Source: Haliscomenobacter hydrossis DSM 1100
GTDB lineage: Bacteria; Bacteroidota; Bacteroidia; Chitinophagales; Saprospiraceae
DNA length: 64,000 bases
Assembly: GCF_000212735.1 (NCBI RefSeq)
Contig: NC_015510.1
Span: 5,209,001 to 5,273,000 of the forward strand
Direction: 5' to 3'
Every line of letters begins with the position of its first letter. Positions within the stretch are counted from its first letter, which is position 1. Below the pieces are notes generated by a model. It had not been told where the DNA came from. It saw nothing but the letters and a program-made list of their open reading frames with translations, and did not search any database. Shown here one piece after another: positions 1 to 8,096 of the stretch. Made by a program: the position numbers and the translations under genes.

Positions 1-434
1 CCGCTGAGGGGGTTCGGCCGGTCCAGGACAATCAAAGGAACCTGGGCAGCATGGCAGGCTTCCATCAGGTAGGAAAGGGTCCAGATGTAGGTATAAAAAC
101 GTACCCCGACATCGGGTAAATCAAATAAAATGCCATCCAGGTCTTGCAAGACCTCAGCAGGGGGCCGCAAGTTATCGCCGTATAAACTAAACACGGGCAA
201 GCCAGTCAAGGCATCCGTCTGATGGGCCATCTTGGCGCCATCTGCTCCCACGACTTGCAGGCCATGCTCGGGTGAAAACAAACGTACCAATTGGAAGCCC
301 TTTTTCAGTAGGGCTTGGCGTACGGGTACAAAATCATGGGTAAAAACGGCGTCGTTGGTGACCAAACCCCAACGTTTGGTTTTGTCCTGCTTTGTTTGCA
401 AAAAATGATCAATACCGAAAAAAATCCGAGCCAT
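1..434 (-). CDS. DUF1343 / NamZ-like exo-beta-N-acetylmuramidase, N-terminal part
   Basis: The first 144 codons are present and the rest lies beyond the left edge (family members are usually about 390-430 aa). It starts MARIFFGIDHF and has the family hallmarks GLVTNDA, LFSPEHGL, LPVFSLYG, LFDLPDVGVRFYTYIWTL and VLDRPNPL. NamZ-type DUF1343 proteins remove terminal MurNAc from peptidoglycan fragments; that function is family knowledge. No signal peptide is seen at this start, although characterised members are often exported. The ATG at 432-434 is followed at once by conserved sequence, so the start looks right. Confidence 0.85.
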   Translation of the reverse strand, partial: MARIFFGIDHFLQTKQDKTKRWGLVTNDAVFTHDFVPVRQALLKKGFQLVRLFSPEHGLQVVGADGAKMAHQTDALTGLPVFSLYGDNLRPPAEVLQDLDGILFDLPDVGVRFYTYIWTLSYLMEACHAAQVPLIVLDRPNPLS

Positions 435-584
435 TTAGTACCAAAAATTTTAGACATGCTCTAAGGGTTTTAAAAAAACCGAGGCTCCCCTAAGGTTTCT
501 CTAAAGTATCTGTCGATTACCCACAAAAATGCTTTTTTTCACGGACTATTGGGATAACGAAGAATTGGCATCAAGCATTCGATA

Positions 585-1628
585 TCACAATTTCCCGTAT
601 TCCGCCGCCAAAACGTTGATCTCCTCATCACTCAATTTCCCGGAAGCGATGACCATGCGGTACTTAAACGTGACCGATTGCCCCGGCGCCAACTTCAGAT
701 TCAGCGCATCTTTGCCATTTGAAAAAACCTTTGCACCCAGTGGATTGGCCGCAAACAAGCCATACCCACGGGCATGCCAATAGGTAGGGTACTTTGGATT
801 TTGGGGGTGATCGATCAAACACACCGCAATATCTTCACTGCCAATACGCCCACTCAGGTTCACCCAGCGTGCCCGGGTACTCCACACTGCATCACCTTCA
901 ATGCCTTCGCTGCTGCGGTAGCGGCCAGTGATGTTGCTGTTGTCCATTTTTTCTACGCGGGTTACAATGCCGTTGGCATCCACAAAATTATCTGCCTGGT
1001 TAGAAGGGTGTTCCAGTTCACGCGCTAATCGAACCGCAAAAAAGCCATCTTTGACGTCCTTAAAATAGACGGTATCCGCATTTGCCCGGAGTGTAGTGCT
1101 GCGGTCGATGATGCGGATTTGCTTGCGGGCATAGAAATTGAAGTGGGTATTTTCATTGAGTACGTGCTTGCCTTTGCCATCCTCCAGGTACCAGTCTGCG
1201 CTTACACTTAATGCGCCTTTTCCTTTGCCGCTTTTGGTTTTGATCACCTCCCGATGTTTGATGGTGCCATATTTAGAGCGGTTTTTGATGGCGGTTGAAT
1301 TGTTCCAAAAATCATTGCCATTGACCGACTCGTAGTTCAACCAGGCCCCTACGTGGTGCGGGTGATCTACCCTTTCTCCGGCACGCGGTGCCATTGGATA
1401 CCCACGGGTAACCGCAGTGCCTTGTGCCGTATGAATGGGGAAAAGTACGGGTTTTTTCAACACCGAATCGCTCGGATAGATGTAAGCCGTAAAAGGCTTT
1501 CCATCTACCAAAATGTCTACTTTGCGTTCCGCAGGTTTGGAAATAACACTTACTTTTTGAGCAAACAAGCTCCCCATTGAATTCATAAAAAGTGCCACAA
1601 AAAGTAAGTTGATCGTACTGTTTTTCAT
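585..1628 (-). CDS. DUF6807 (PmoA-like) family secreted protein
   Basis: A 347-aa protein. I chose the start at 1628 (MKNSTINLL) because it gives a clean signal peptide ending near SLFAQ; the reading frame is open further upstream but without a plausible leader. The body has the DUF6807 pattern: FTAYIYPSDSVLKKPVLFPIHTA, then RVDHPHHVGAWLNYESVNGNDFW, then HPQNPKYPTYWHARGYGLFAANPLG. The family was once named after PmoA of methane oxidation, but members in Bacteroidota are usually near carbohydrate-degradation genes and have no proven activity. It lies 71 bp downstream of the esterase on the same strand, so the two are probably one transcript. Substrate unknown. Confidence 0.8.
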   Translation of the reverse strand: MKNSTINLLFVALFMNSMGSLFAQKVSVISKPAERKVDILVDGKPFTAYIYPSDSVLKKPVLFPIHTAQGTAVTRGYPMAPRAGERVDHPHHVGAWLNYESVNGNDFWNNSTAIKNRSKYGTIKHREVIKTKSGKGKGALSVSADWYLEDGKGKHVLNENTHFNFYARKQIRIIDRSTTLRANADTVYFKDVKDGFFAVRLARELEHPSNQADNFVDANGIVTRVEKMDNSNITGRYRSSEGIEGDAVWSTRARWVNLSGRIGSEDIAVCLIDHPQNPKYPTYWHARGYGLFAANPLGAKVFSNGKDALNLKLAPGQSVTFKYRMVIASGKLSDEEINVLAAEYGKL

Positions 1629-1699
1629 AAATGACTGTTTATAGTAGAGACGCTTTACAGCGCATCTTACCTGTACAAGAGACAAAAAAACCAATCCTA

Positions 1700-2608
1700 T
1701 TACAGCGTCTTCAACCAGTTCCCCAGACGTTCAAACCACTTGTCGCTGGTCGTTGGATTGTTCATGCCGTAGCCATGCCCCCCCTTGGGATAAAGGTGCA
1801 TCTCCACCGGGATTTTGTACTTGTGGCAGGCCAGGTAATAGGCAATGCTGTTTTCAACCTCAACCGTCTTATCGTCGGCAGAATGCACCAAAAAAGCCGG
1901 AGGTGAGGCCGCAGTGACTTGCTGCTCGTTTGAAAACCTGAATTTTTGCACTTCCGTGTAATTTTTACCCAATAAATTGCCCCGCGAACCGCCATGTGCC
2001 AATTCGTCATTGAAACTGATGACCGGGTAAATCAGAATGGCAAAATCCGGGCGTACGCTGGTGGTGTCTTTTTCAGCAGGGTCAGCATTTTCGAAAAAAT
2101 GTGTGGCCGCAGTTGAAGCCAGGTGCCCCCCAGCCGAAAATCCCATGATCCCGATTTTACGCGGATTCACTTTCCATTGCTTCGCGTTCTGGCGCACCAG
2201 TCGAATGGCTTGTTGTGCGTCTTGTAATGGTGCGATGCTTCTATCGATACAGGAGGTATCCAGAGGCATGCGGTATTTGAGTACAAAAGCCGCAACCCCT
2301 AAGGCGTTAAAAGCTTTGGCAACGGCAAGGCCCTCATGATCGATGGCCGTTCCTGAATACCCGCCACCCGGGCAAATGACGACACCTTGCCCATTGGGTT
2401 TCGGTGGGATAAAAGCAGTTAGGGTTGGTTGAGTCGTTCCAATAATGAACCGGGTTCCATTGGGACGCGTATCTACTCTTTCCCTGGCCGCCGTGGGTTT
2501 TGAATTGGGGATGGCTCCCTTGTACAAGGGCATTTCGCCCGGTATTTGAGCAGTCAACATAAAGCCAATCAAGTTGAGCAAAATTCCAATTAGAAGAATT
2601 CTTAGCAT
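1700..2608 (-). CDS. Secreted alpha/beta hydrolase, acetyl-xylan-esterase-like
   Basis: A 302-aa exported hydrolase with an N-terminal hydrophobic leader (residues 1-20, ending LTAQ). The oxyanion-hole stretch is CPGGGYSG, the nucleophile elbow is GFSAGGHLAS, the acid is probably the Asp in HSADDKTVEVENS and the histidine is in GGHGYG, so the triad is complete. This is the pattern of BD-FAE/Abhydrolase_3-type carbohydrate esterases. Its partner downstream is the DUF6807 protein. Which ester it cleaves (acetyl groups on xylan or pectin are common) cannot be read from the sequence. It is divergent from the tyrosinase gene across 127 bp. Confidence 0.82.
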   Translation of the reverse strand: MLRILLIGILLNLIGFMLTAQIPGEMPLYKGAIPNSKPTAARERVDTRPNGTRFIIGTTQPTLTAFIPPKPNGQGVVICPGGGYSGTAIDHEGLAVAKAFNALGVAAFVLKYRMPLDTSCIDRSIAPLQDAQQAIRLVRQNAKQWKVNPRKIGIMGFSAGGHLASTAATHFFENADPAEKDTTSVRPDFAILIYPVISFNDELAHGGSRGNLLGKNYTEVQKFRFSNEQQVTAASPPAFLVHSADDKTVEVENSIAYYLACHKYKIPVEMHLYPKGGHGYGMNNPTTSDKWFERLGNWLKTL

Positions 2609-2735
2609 GATGTAGGGATGTATTTAGTGCTTAGCTAAGGTACAACAAAGCTTCTAATTTTGCCTATTGATCAGGGATTGACTTTGTCATAAAAAGCATT
2701 TATCTTTAAAAATCAAAACCTTATGCCCATTAACC

Positions 2736-4205
2736 ATGAAAGTTTACACACACCCTCTCAGCATCTTCGTGGTGCTCATCGGCGTTTTATACGCAATTAC
2801 CAAGTACCCTGCTACCCGTGCTACCGAAAAAACCAGCGATGAAGTGTTGATGTGCGCAACTGAAAAAAATACCGCCTTACCCGCAAGCAATTTTACACCA
2901 AATTTAAAAGCATCACCAGCACCATTGGTGCGCAAGAACATCTACTCTCTGAGCCCTGCGGAGATCAATTCCATCAAAACCGGAATTGCCGCCATGAAGG
3001 CTTTGCCCATTACCAACAAGACCAGCTGGCTGTACCAGGCCGCTATCCATGGCACCACTGCTGGTCCCCCTCAGCCATCCTGGAACACTTGTCAACATGG
3101 AACCCAGTTTTTCTTCTCCTGGCACCGCATGTACTTGTATTATTTTGAACGCATTTTAAGGGCCAAATCCGGCAATCCCAATCTTACTTTGCCCTACTGG
3201 GATTATCAAACCAATCCGGCTTTGCACCCGGATTACCGCAACAGCGCACCAGGCAACACCTTGTACGATGGAACCCGCAACGCATCGATCAATGCCGGGG
3301 GATCACTTCCTGCGTCCATTTCTACCTCGATCAATACCGCCATGACGAAAATTCCCTTCAATACCTTCCAATCAGGTATCGAAGGTCCACATGGCTCCGT
3401 TCACGTATCCATTGGTGGAAATATGGGGTCAGTCAGCAGAGCGGGTCAGGATCCCTGCTTTTGGTTGCACCATACCAATGTTGACCGGCTTTGGTCGAAG
3501 TGGATCAAGATGTGCGGCGGGCGCGAAAATCCAACTTCCGACAATGCCTGGATGAACCAAACCTACACCTTCTTTGACGAGAATGGCAACGCGGTGAACA
3601 TGACGAGCAGCCAGGTGATCAACACGGCAGCTAACCTCAATTACGTATATGATCTACCTGCAAGTTTGCCTTGCAATTTCAAGTTCCCTTACCTGGAATG
3701 GGTAGTGATCCGCCCTTACAAGTTTCCCCGGCCATTGGCCTTTAATCAGAACCTGTTACGGGCGTCGTTTACTGAAGCAAAAGCAACGGAAGACCTCAAA
3801 AAAATGTCCAATTTAACGCTCAATCTGAACAACCAGGAAATGCCCGATCAGGTTTTGGTTGATCTGAACAACGTCAGAATAGACAAACTACCGGAGGGCG
3901 TAATTGAAATCTACCTCAATTTGCCCACCAACGAAAAGCCCAGCCCACAAAGCCGTTCATTTGTGGGTGTACTCGATTTATTTTCTGCTGCTGCACATGC
4001 TACCCACACCCGAAAACAAGTGCCAGTTCGGGTCAATATTTCCGATGCCGCCGCACGTTTGGGCCTCAAAGCTGCTGATTTGAGCAAAATTGATTTGAGT
4101 TTCGTCGTACGGGGAAATACCGTTAGAGGACAAACCATTGATACGCGCAGTGCCATTAACATTGGTGACATGGACCTCGTCATTGAGCGTCCGGTAAAGA
4201 GATGA
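2736..4205 (+). CDS. Secreted tyrosinase / polyphenol oxidase with plant-like C-terminal domain
   Basis: A 489-aa type-3 copper oxidase. Residues 1-25 form a hydrophobic leader. CuA ligands are His105 (AAIHG), His121 (CQHGT) and His130 (SWHRMYLYYFE); CuB ligands are His219 and His223 (GPHGSVH) and one of His245/246 (CFWLHHTNVDRLW). Known members oxidise phenols or catechols to quinones. After the catalytic core, residues about 335-489 form a beta-rich domain containing LPEGVIEIYL, FVGVLDLF, VPVRVNIS and IDLSFVV, which resembles the KFDV-type C-terminal domain that shields the active site in plant polyphenol oxidases. The next gene encodes a similar domain on its own. Phenol substrate is unknown. 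Confidence 0.92.
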   Translation: MKVYTHPLSIFVVLIGVLYAITKYPATRATEKTSDEVLMCATEKNTALPASNFTPNLKASPAPLVRKNIYSLSPAEINSIKTGIAAMKALPITNKTSWLYQAAIHGTTAGPPQPSWNTCQHGTQFFFSWHRMYLYYFERILRAKSGNPNLTLPYWDYQTNPALHPDYRNSAPGNTLYDGTRNASINAGGSLPASISTSINTAMTKIPFNTFQSGIEGPHGSVHVSIGGNMGSVSRAGQDPCFWLHHTNVDRLWSKWIKMCGGRENPTSDNAWMNQTYTFFDENGNAVNMTSSQVINTAANLNYVYDLPASLPCNFKFPYLEWVVIRPYKFPRPLAFNQNLLRASFTEAKATEDLKKMSNLTLNLNNQEMPDQVLVDLNNVRIDKLPEGVIEIYLNLPTNEKPSPQSRSFVGVLDLFSAAAHATHTRKQVPVRVNISDAAARLGLKAADLSKIDLSFVVRGNTVRGQTIDTRSAINIGDMDLVIERPVKR

Positions 4206-4219
4206 TCGATTTTTGAAGT

Positions 4220-4266
4220 CCCGCTGGTTAAAGAAATACGATACTAGTATCCTTTTGTCCAGCGGG
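4220..4266. repeat. Short inverted repeat after the tyrosinase gene
   Basis: CCCGCTGG at 4220-4227 pairs with CCAGCGGG at 4259-4266 around a 31-base loop. It may be a weak transcription end or stabilising hairpin for the tyrosinase mRNA. There is no U-run after it, so it is not a classical intrinsic terminator. Confidence 0.4.
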
Positions 4267-4283
4267 CCCCACTCCTCAATCTC

Positions 4284-4305
4284 AGAGCATGTTTAAACAT
4301 GCTCT
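4284..4305. promoter_or_regulatory. Perfect 22-bp palindrome upstream of the small tyrosinase-associated gene
   Basis: AGAGCATGTTT is followed directly by its exact reverse complement, with no spacer. It ends 15 bp before the ATG at 4321. The perfect dyad and position suggest a dimeric repressor or activator site, but no cognate regulator is visible nearby. It could also fold as an mRNA hairpin over the ribosome entry region. Confidence 0.45.
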
Positions 4306-4320
4306 CAAAAGAACTCTGCT

Positions 4321-4878
4321 ATGCGTCCTGTATTTTTTCTCACCCTCATCGCTTTGGAAGCAACTTGTTGGAGGAACATTACCCCCACTGCTTCTGGCAC
4401 ACCGAGCCACATCCAATCGGATACAACCGTAATTGCAGCTTACAATCCAACGCTCATTTTAGACAACTCCAAAGACTGGCTGGCAGTTTCCTTTAACCTG
4501 GCCCCAGATTTTTGGTTCGACAACCAGAAAACCTACTTGCTTTACATCAAGTCGGTGATTCCTCATGCGTTACCAGAAGGAGTATATGAAGTTTACTTAA
4601 GTAGCGGAAAAAAAACCAGCCCACACAAATGGATACCCTCCAGCACTGACTTTGTGGATTTGATCAACTTATATGGAGCCAGTGTGGAAGCCCCCCTATC
4701 CCCCCTGGTTTTGGATATAACAAAAAATTTGAGCTATAAAGCCAGAATGGATGAGGATCCTATTTTCAGCCTGAAAGTCGCCATTGTGTTTCAGGGAAAT
4801 CAAATGCCCGATGGCAGCCTGATCCACCATGAAGGCAAGTTGGAACTGAAAAAAATAAGTTTGCTGGAAATAAAGTAA
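4321..4878 (+). CDS. Stand-alone homologue of the tyrosinase C-terminal domain
   Basis: A 185-aa protein with a short hydrophobic N-terminus and one Cys at about residue 16; the lipobox is poor (LEATC). Its body aligns by eye with the last 150 residues of the tyrosinase next door: LPEGVYEVYL against LPEGVIEIYL, FVDLINLYGA against FVGVLDLFSA, FSLKVAIVFQGN against IDLSFVVRGN, and a final beta strand. It has none of the copper-binding histidine motifs. Tyrosinases elsewhere need either a C-terminal shielding domain or a separate caddie protein (MelC1 in Streptomyces), so a chaperone or regulatory role is a reasonable inference, not a demonstrated one. Confidence 0.65.
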   Translation: MRPVFFLTLIALEATCWRNITPTASGTPSHIQSDTTVIAAYNPTLILDNSKDWLAVSFNLAPDFWFDNQKTYLLYIKSVIPHALPEGVYEVYLSSGKKTSPHKWIPSSTDFVDLINLYGASVEAPLSPLVLDITKNLSYKARMDEDPIFSLKVAIVFQGNQMPDGSLIHHEGKLELKKISLLEIK

Positions 4879-4993
4879 GGGGCGATAAAAAATAAGTGTT
4901 CATTTTGCTAAAGGATTAGATAAGTAAACGTTTCATTTTAAGTGTCTTATCTAATCCTTTGGCTCAGAGAAAATGAACACTTATTTTTGCCCC
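4879..4993. repeat. Long imperfect inverted repeat (about 46-bp arms)
   Basis: It begins ggggc at 4879 and ends gcccc at 4993. The left arm (4879-4924) and right arm (4946-4993) share ataagtgttcattt and aaaggattagataag in inverted orientation, leaving a loop of about 20 bases. It starts directly after the stop codon of the preceding gene. It could act as a terminator or be a small MITE-like element; the G/C-capped ends suggest the latter. No ORF inside. Confidence 0.75.
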
Positions 4994-5055
4994 ACTACTA
5001 AGGAACGGAAATGAACTAAACCCCTATTTTTTATTCCCGTTTGTAGAAAATCGCC

Positions 5056-5084
5056 TACCTTTGCATACGAACATTCATTCGTAT
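5056..5084 (+). promoter_or_regulatory. paaZ promoter element with overlapping operator-like palindrome
   Basis: TACCTTTG at 5056-5063 matches the Bacteroidota -7 consensus TAnnTTTG. One base downstream, ATACGAA (5065-5071) is mirrored by TTCGTAT (5078-5084) around a 6-base centre. The dyad covers the expected transcription start, where a repressor would block initiation. TetR-family PaaR regulators of phenylacetate genes bind dyads of this general type, but assigning one here is inference. Confidence 0.55.
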
Positions 5085-5113
5085 TGATTAGTCTAACCAA
5101 ATCAAACCAAAAT

Positions 5114-7168
5114 ATGTCTGCCAAGCTCCACAATTACCTTCAAGGAGCCTGGATACCCCATGATGGTGACGGTATCCCTCAGTTCGATGCCAGCGATGGT
5201 ACACTCATTGGTACCTGCGGAAGCGAAGGTTTGGATTACTCGTCCATTCTTCGTTATGCGCGGGAAGTAGGCGGCCCGGCACTACGCAAATTGAGTTTTC
5301 AGGAACGTGGGCGCATGCTCAAGGCGCTGGCGCTCTTCCTCTCCGAACACAAAGAAAAATATTACACCCTGAGTTACCGCAGTGGTGCTACCCGTGCCGA
5401 CAGCTGGATCGACATCGACGGTGGTATTGGCACCTTGTTTGCCTATGCCAGCCTGCGTCGAAAACTACCCGATACCCGTTGGTATCTGGATGGGGAGGCC
5501 GCTAAATTGTCCAAAGAAGGCAGTTTCATTGGCCATCACCTGATGGTTCCCAAGCATGGGGTGGCGATCCACATCAATGCCTTCAATTTTCCAATCTGGG
5601 GCATGTTGGAAAAACTGTCCGCCAATTTATTGGCAGGAATGCCCGCAGTGGTGAAGCCTTCCGAGGTAACATCTTATTTGAGTGAACGGGTGGTGCGCGA
5701 CATTGTCGCTTCGGGCATTTTACCCGCAGGAGCCCTACAATTGGTGTGTGGAAGTGGAGTAGGCATTTTGAACGAACTCTCCGAACAGGATGTCGTGACC
5801 TTCACTGGATCAGCCGAAACCGGCCGAGTGCTGCGCGCGTTACCCAGCATTATCCAAAACAGTGTGCCCTTCAACATGGAAGCGGATAGCCTCAATGCCA
5901 TTGTGCTGGCACCAGACGGCATCCCCGGCACGCCTACATTTGAGCTTTTTTTAAAAGAAATCCGCCGGGAAATGACCGCCAAAACCGGGCAAAAATGCAC
6001 CGCCATCCGCCGCATTTTTGTCCCCGAGACCTTAATCGACGCCGTGCAGGTTTCCCTTGGAAAAATGCTGGCGCAAACTACGGTGGGCGATCCACGCGCT
6101 GAAGGGGTACGCATGGGGCCTTTGGTAAGTAAAATTCAGCAGCAGGAAGTACGCCAAAAAGTAGCGCAATTGCTGCAACATTCCCAACTGGTCTGCGGCG
6201 ATTTGGATCAATTTGAGGTCAATAGTGCCCATAAAGAAAAAGGTGCTTTTTTTGCCCCCATTTTGCTGCGCAACGACCAACCTTTGGTGCAAACCAGTAC
6301 GCACGAAATCGAAGCTTTCGGCCCAGTGAGCACTTTGATGCCTTACCGCGATCTGGCCGAAGCCATCACCCTGGTCAATATGGGCAAAGGGTCGTTGGTG
6401 AGCACCATTGCGACCACCGATCCAGCTTTTGCGCAGGAGTACGTGATGGAAGCCGCAGCTTATCACGGTCGTATCCTCATCCTCAACGAGCAGAGTGCCC
6501 CCGAAAGCACGGGCCACGGCTCCCCGATGCCCTTGCTGAGCCATGGAGGGCCGGGGCGTGCGGGTGGAGGCGAAGAATTGGGCGGTTTGCGGGGCATTAA
6601 ACATTATCTGCAACGCACTGCCATCCAGGGCCATCCGACCATGTTGGGACAGATCACCGAAGTGTATCAAGTGGGTGGCGCACAGCCGGAGGCAAACATT
6701 CATCCTTTCCGCAAATATTTTGAGGAACTCGTCATCGGTGAAACCCTGACCACACACAAGCACACGGTAACGGAAACGGATATCGTGAATTTTGCCAATC
6801 TTACCGGTGATCATTTTTATGCCCACGTCGACGAAACCGCGTTGGAAGGTACCCCTTTCGAACGCAGGGTGGCTCATGGCTACTGGATTTTGTCAAAGGC
6901 CGCTGGAATGTTTGTCGAGCCGCGCAAAGGCCCGGTTATGCTCAACTATGGATTGGAAGAATGCCGCTTCACCAAACCCGTCTACCCTGGTATGACCATT
7001 GGGGTGCGGCTGACCGCAAAAGAAAAAATAGCGCAAGAACAGCGTGATGAGAACGATGTACCGAAAGGAATCGTTAAATGGTTAGTAGAAGTTTTTGACC
7101 AAAATAATGAGACTGTTGCCATCGCGACCATTCTCACCTTGGTCAGGAAAAAATCAAGTACCATTTAG
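5114..7168 (+). CDS. paaZ: Oxepin-CoA hydrolase / 3-oxo-5,6-dehydrosuberyl-CoA semialdehyde dehydrogenase
   Basis: A 684-aa two-domain enzyme of aerobic phenylacetate degradation. Residues 1 to about 510 are an aldehyde dehydrogenase (NAFNFP at 155-160, catalytic Glu256 in NMEAD, nucleophile Cys295 in TGQKCTA). Residues from about 535 form a MaoC-type hydratase with the GDHFYAH active-site motif near 565-570. Together they open the oxepin ring of ring-1,2-epoxyphenylacetyl-CoA and oxidise the aldehyde. I start at ATG 5114 ([11 protein letters not shown]); the upstream in-frame ATG lies inside the palindrome. The crotonase gene follows after 11 bp. The oxygenase genes paaABCDE are not in this window. 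Confidence 0.9.
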   Translation: MSAKLHNYLQGAWIPHDGDGIPQFDASDGTLIGTCGSEGLDYSSILRYAREVGGPALRKLSFQERGRMLKALALFLSEHKEKYYTLSYRSGATRADSWIDIDGGIGTLFAYASLRRKLPDTRWYLDGEAAKLSKEGSFIGHHLMVPKHGVAIHINAFNFPIWGMLEKLSANLLAGMPAVVKPSEVTSYLSERVVRDIVASGILPAGALQLVCGSGVGILNELSEQDVVTFTGSAETGRVLRALPSIIQNSVPFNMEADSLNAIVLAPDGIPGTPTFELFLKEIRREMTAKTGQKCTAIRRIFVPETLIDAVQVSLGKMLAQTTVGDPRAEGVRMGPLVSKIQQQEVRQKVAQLLQHSQLVCGDLDQFEVNSAHKEKGAFFAPILLRNDQPLVQTSTHEIEAFGPVSTLMPYRDLAEAITLVNMGKGSLVSTIATTDPAFAQEYVMEAAAYHGRILILNEQSAPESTGHGSPMPLLSHGGPGRAGGGEELGGLRGIKHYLQRTAIQGHPTMLGQITEVYQVGGAQPEANIHPFRKYFEELVIGETLTTHKHTVTETDIVNFANLTGDHFYAHVDETALEGTPFERRVAHGYWILSKAAGMFVEPRKGPVMLNYGLEECRFTKPVYPGMTIGVRLTAKEKIAQEQRDENDVPKGIVKWLVEVFDQNNETVAIATILTLVRKKSSTI

Positions 7169-7179
7169 TAGGTAACCAT

Positions 7180-7944
7180 ATGTCAACAAACATTCAAGCA
7201 GGCCAGGTCGGCTATCACGTGGAAAATGGAATGGGCACCATCAGTTTTTACCACCCTGCCCATAACTCGATGCCTAGCCCACTGCTGCACATCCTGACCC
7301 AAACCATCGAGCAGGCGGGTGCTGATCCTGCGGCACGGGTCATTGTACTCAAAAGTGCTGGCGATCGCACCTTTTGTGCCGGAGCCAGTTTTGATGAATT
7401 GGCGGCCATCGAAGATTTTGACGCGGGAAAACGATTTTTCACGGGTTTTGCCAAGGTCATCAATGCCCTCCGTAAGTGTTCCAAATTGGTGATTGGACGG
7501 GTGCAAGGCAAAGCCGTTGGTGGTGGAGTGGGTATTGCTGCGGCCTGTGATTATTGCCTCGCCACCCAACACGCCGACATCAAGTTGAGTGAATTGGCCG
7601 TTGGCATTGGGCCATTTGTCGTAGGCCCCGCCGTGGAACGAAAAATTGGCCTTTCCGCTTTTTCTCAATTGGCCATCAACGCCACGGAATGGCATTCGGC
7701 CAACTGGGCGATGGAACGCGGCTTGTACGCCAATGTCTACAGCAACATTGCCGATATGGACGCAGCCATCCTGGAACTGGCCCAAAAACTGGCTCAATCC
7801 AGTCCCGAAGCGATGCACGAACTAAAAACCATTTTTTGGCAGGGCACCCAACACTGGGATCAGTTTTTAGAAGAACGAGCCGCCATCAGTGGAAGACTGG
7901 TGCTTTCGGAATACAGCAAAAAAGCCATTAAAAAAAATGGTTGA
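7180..7944 (+). CDS. Enoyl-CoA hydratase/isomerase family protein
   Basis: A 254-aa crotonase-fold protein. The oxyanion-hole segments are FCAGASFDEL and GKAVGGGVGIAAACDYCLA, and the region that normally carries a catalytic acid reads LSELAVGIGPFVVG. It lies 11 bp after paaZ and is almost certainly co-transcribed, so a PaaF/PaaG-like step in phenylacetate or a related acyl-CoA pathway is likely. Exact chemistry (hydration or isomerisation) cannot be told from sequence alone. Its stop codon TGA (7942-7944) lies just ahead of an intergenic repeat arm whose units also read ttgag. Confidence 0.82.
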   Translation: MSTNIQAGQVGYHVENGMGTISFYHPAHNSMPSPLLHILTQTIEQAGADPAARVIVLKSAGDRTFCAGASFDELAAIEDFDAGKRFFTGFAKVINALRKCSKLVIGRVQGKAVGGGVGIAAACDYCLATQHADIKLSELAVGIGPFVVGPAVERKIGLSAFSQLAINATEWHSANWAMERGLYANVYSNIADMDAAILELAQKLAQSSPEAMHELKTIFWQGTQHWDQFLEERAAISGRLVLSEYSKKAIKKNG

Positions 7945-7948
7945 GAGG

Positions 7949-8062
7949 GTTGAGAAAGTTGAGGAGGTTGAGGCTACCACGAGCGACATACACACTTTCA
8001 CACGAAAACCTCACACTCAAACCCATTCTTGCGGCAGCCTCAACCTCCTCAACCTTCTAAAC
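7949..8062. repeat. Intergenic inverted repeat, gttgag class, with shared core
   Basis: The left arm (7949-7983) is built from gttgag/gttgaggag units and ends in gaggctaccacgag; the right arm (8028-8062) is its near reverse complement. The loop is about 44 bases. The core GAGGCTRCCRCRAGCG recurs at 30637-30701 in another gap. It separates two co-directional genes. Confidence 0.8.
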
Positions 8063-8096
8063 TTTTACAAATACTCAGCCCGAACCAAATAAAACC

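Noticed and set aside
585-1628. A particulate methane monooxygenase subunit
   Set aside because: The PmoA name of this family is historical; there are no membrane segments or monooxygenase neighbours.
6032-6877. A 281-codon frame on the reverse strand inside paaZ
   Set aside because: It is antisense to a well-supported catalytic domain and has no recognisable protein features.
7938-8075. A CRISPR array from the repeated gttgag units
   Set aside because: Units are too short and uneven, have no spacers, and the two sides are inverted, not direct, repeats.
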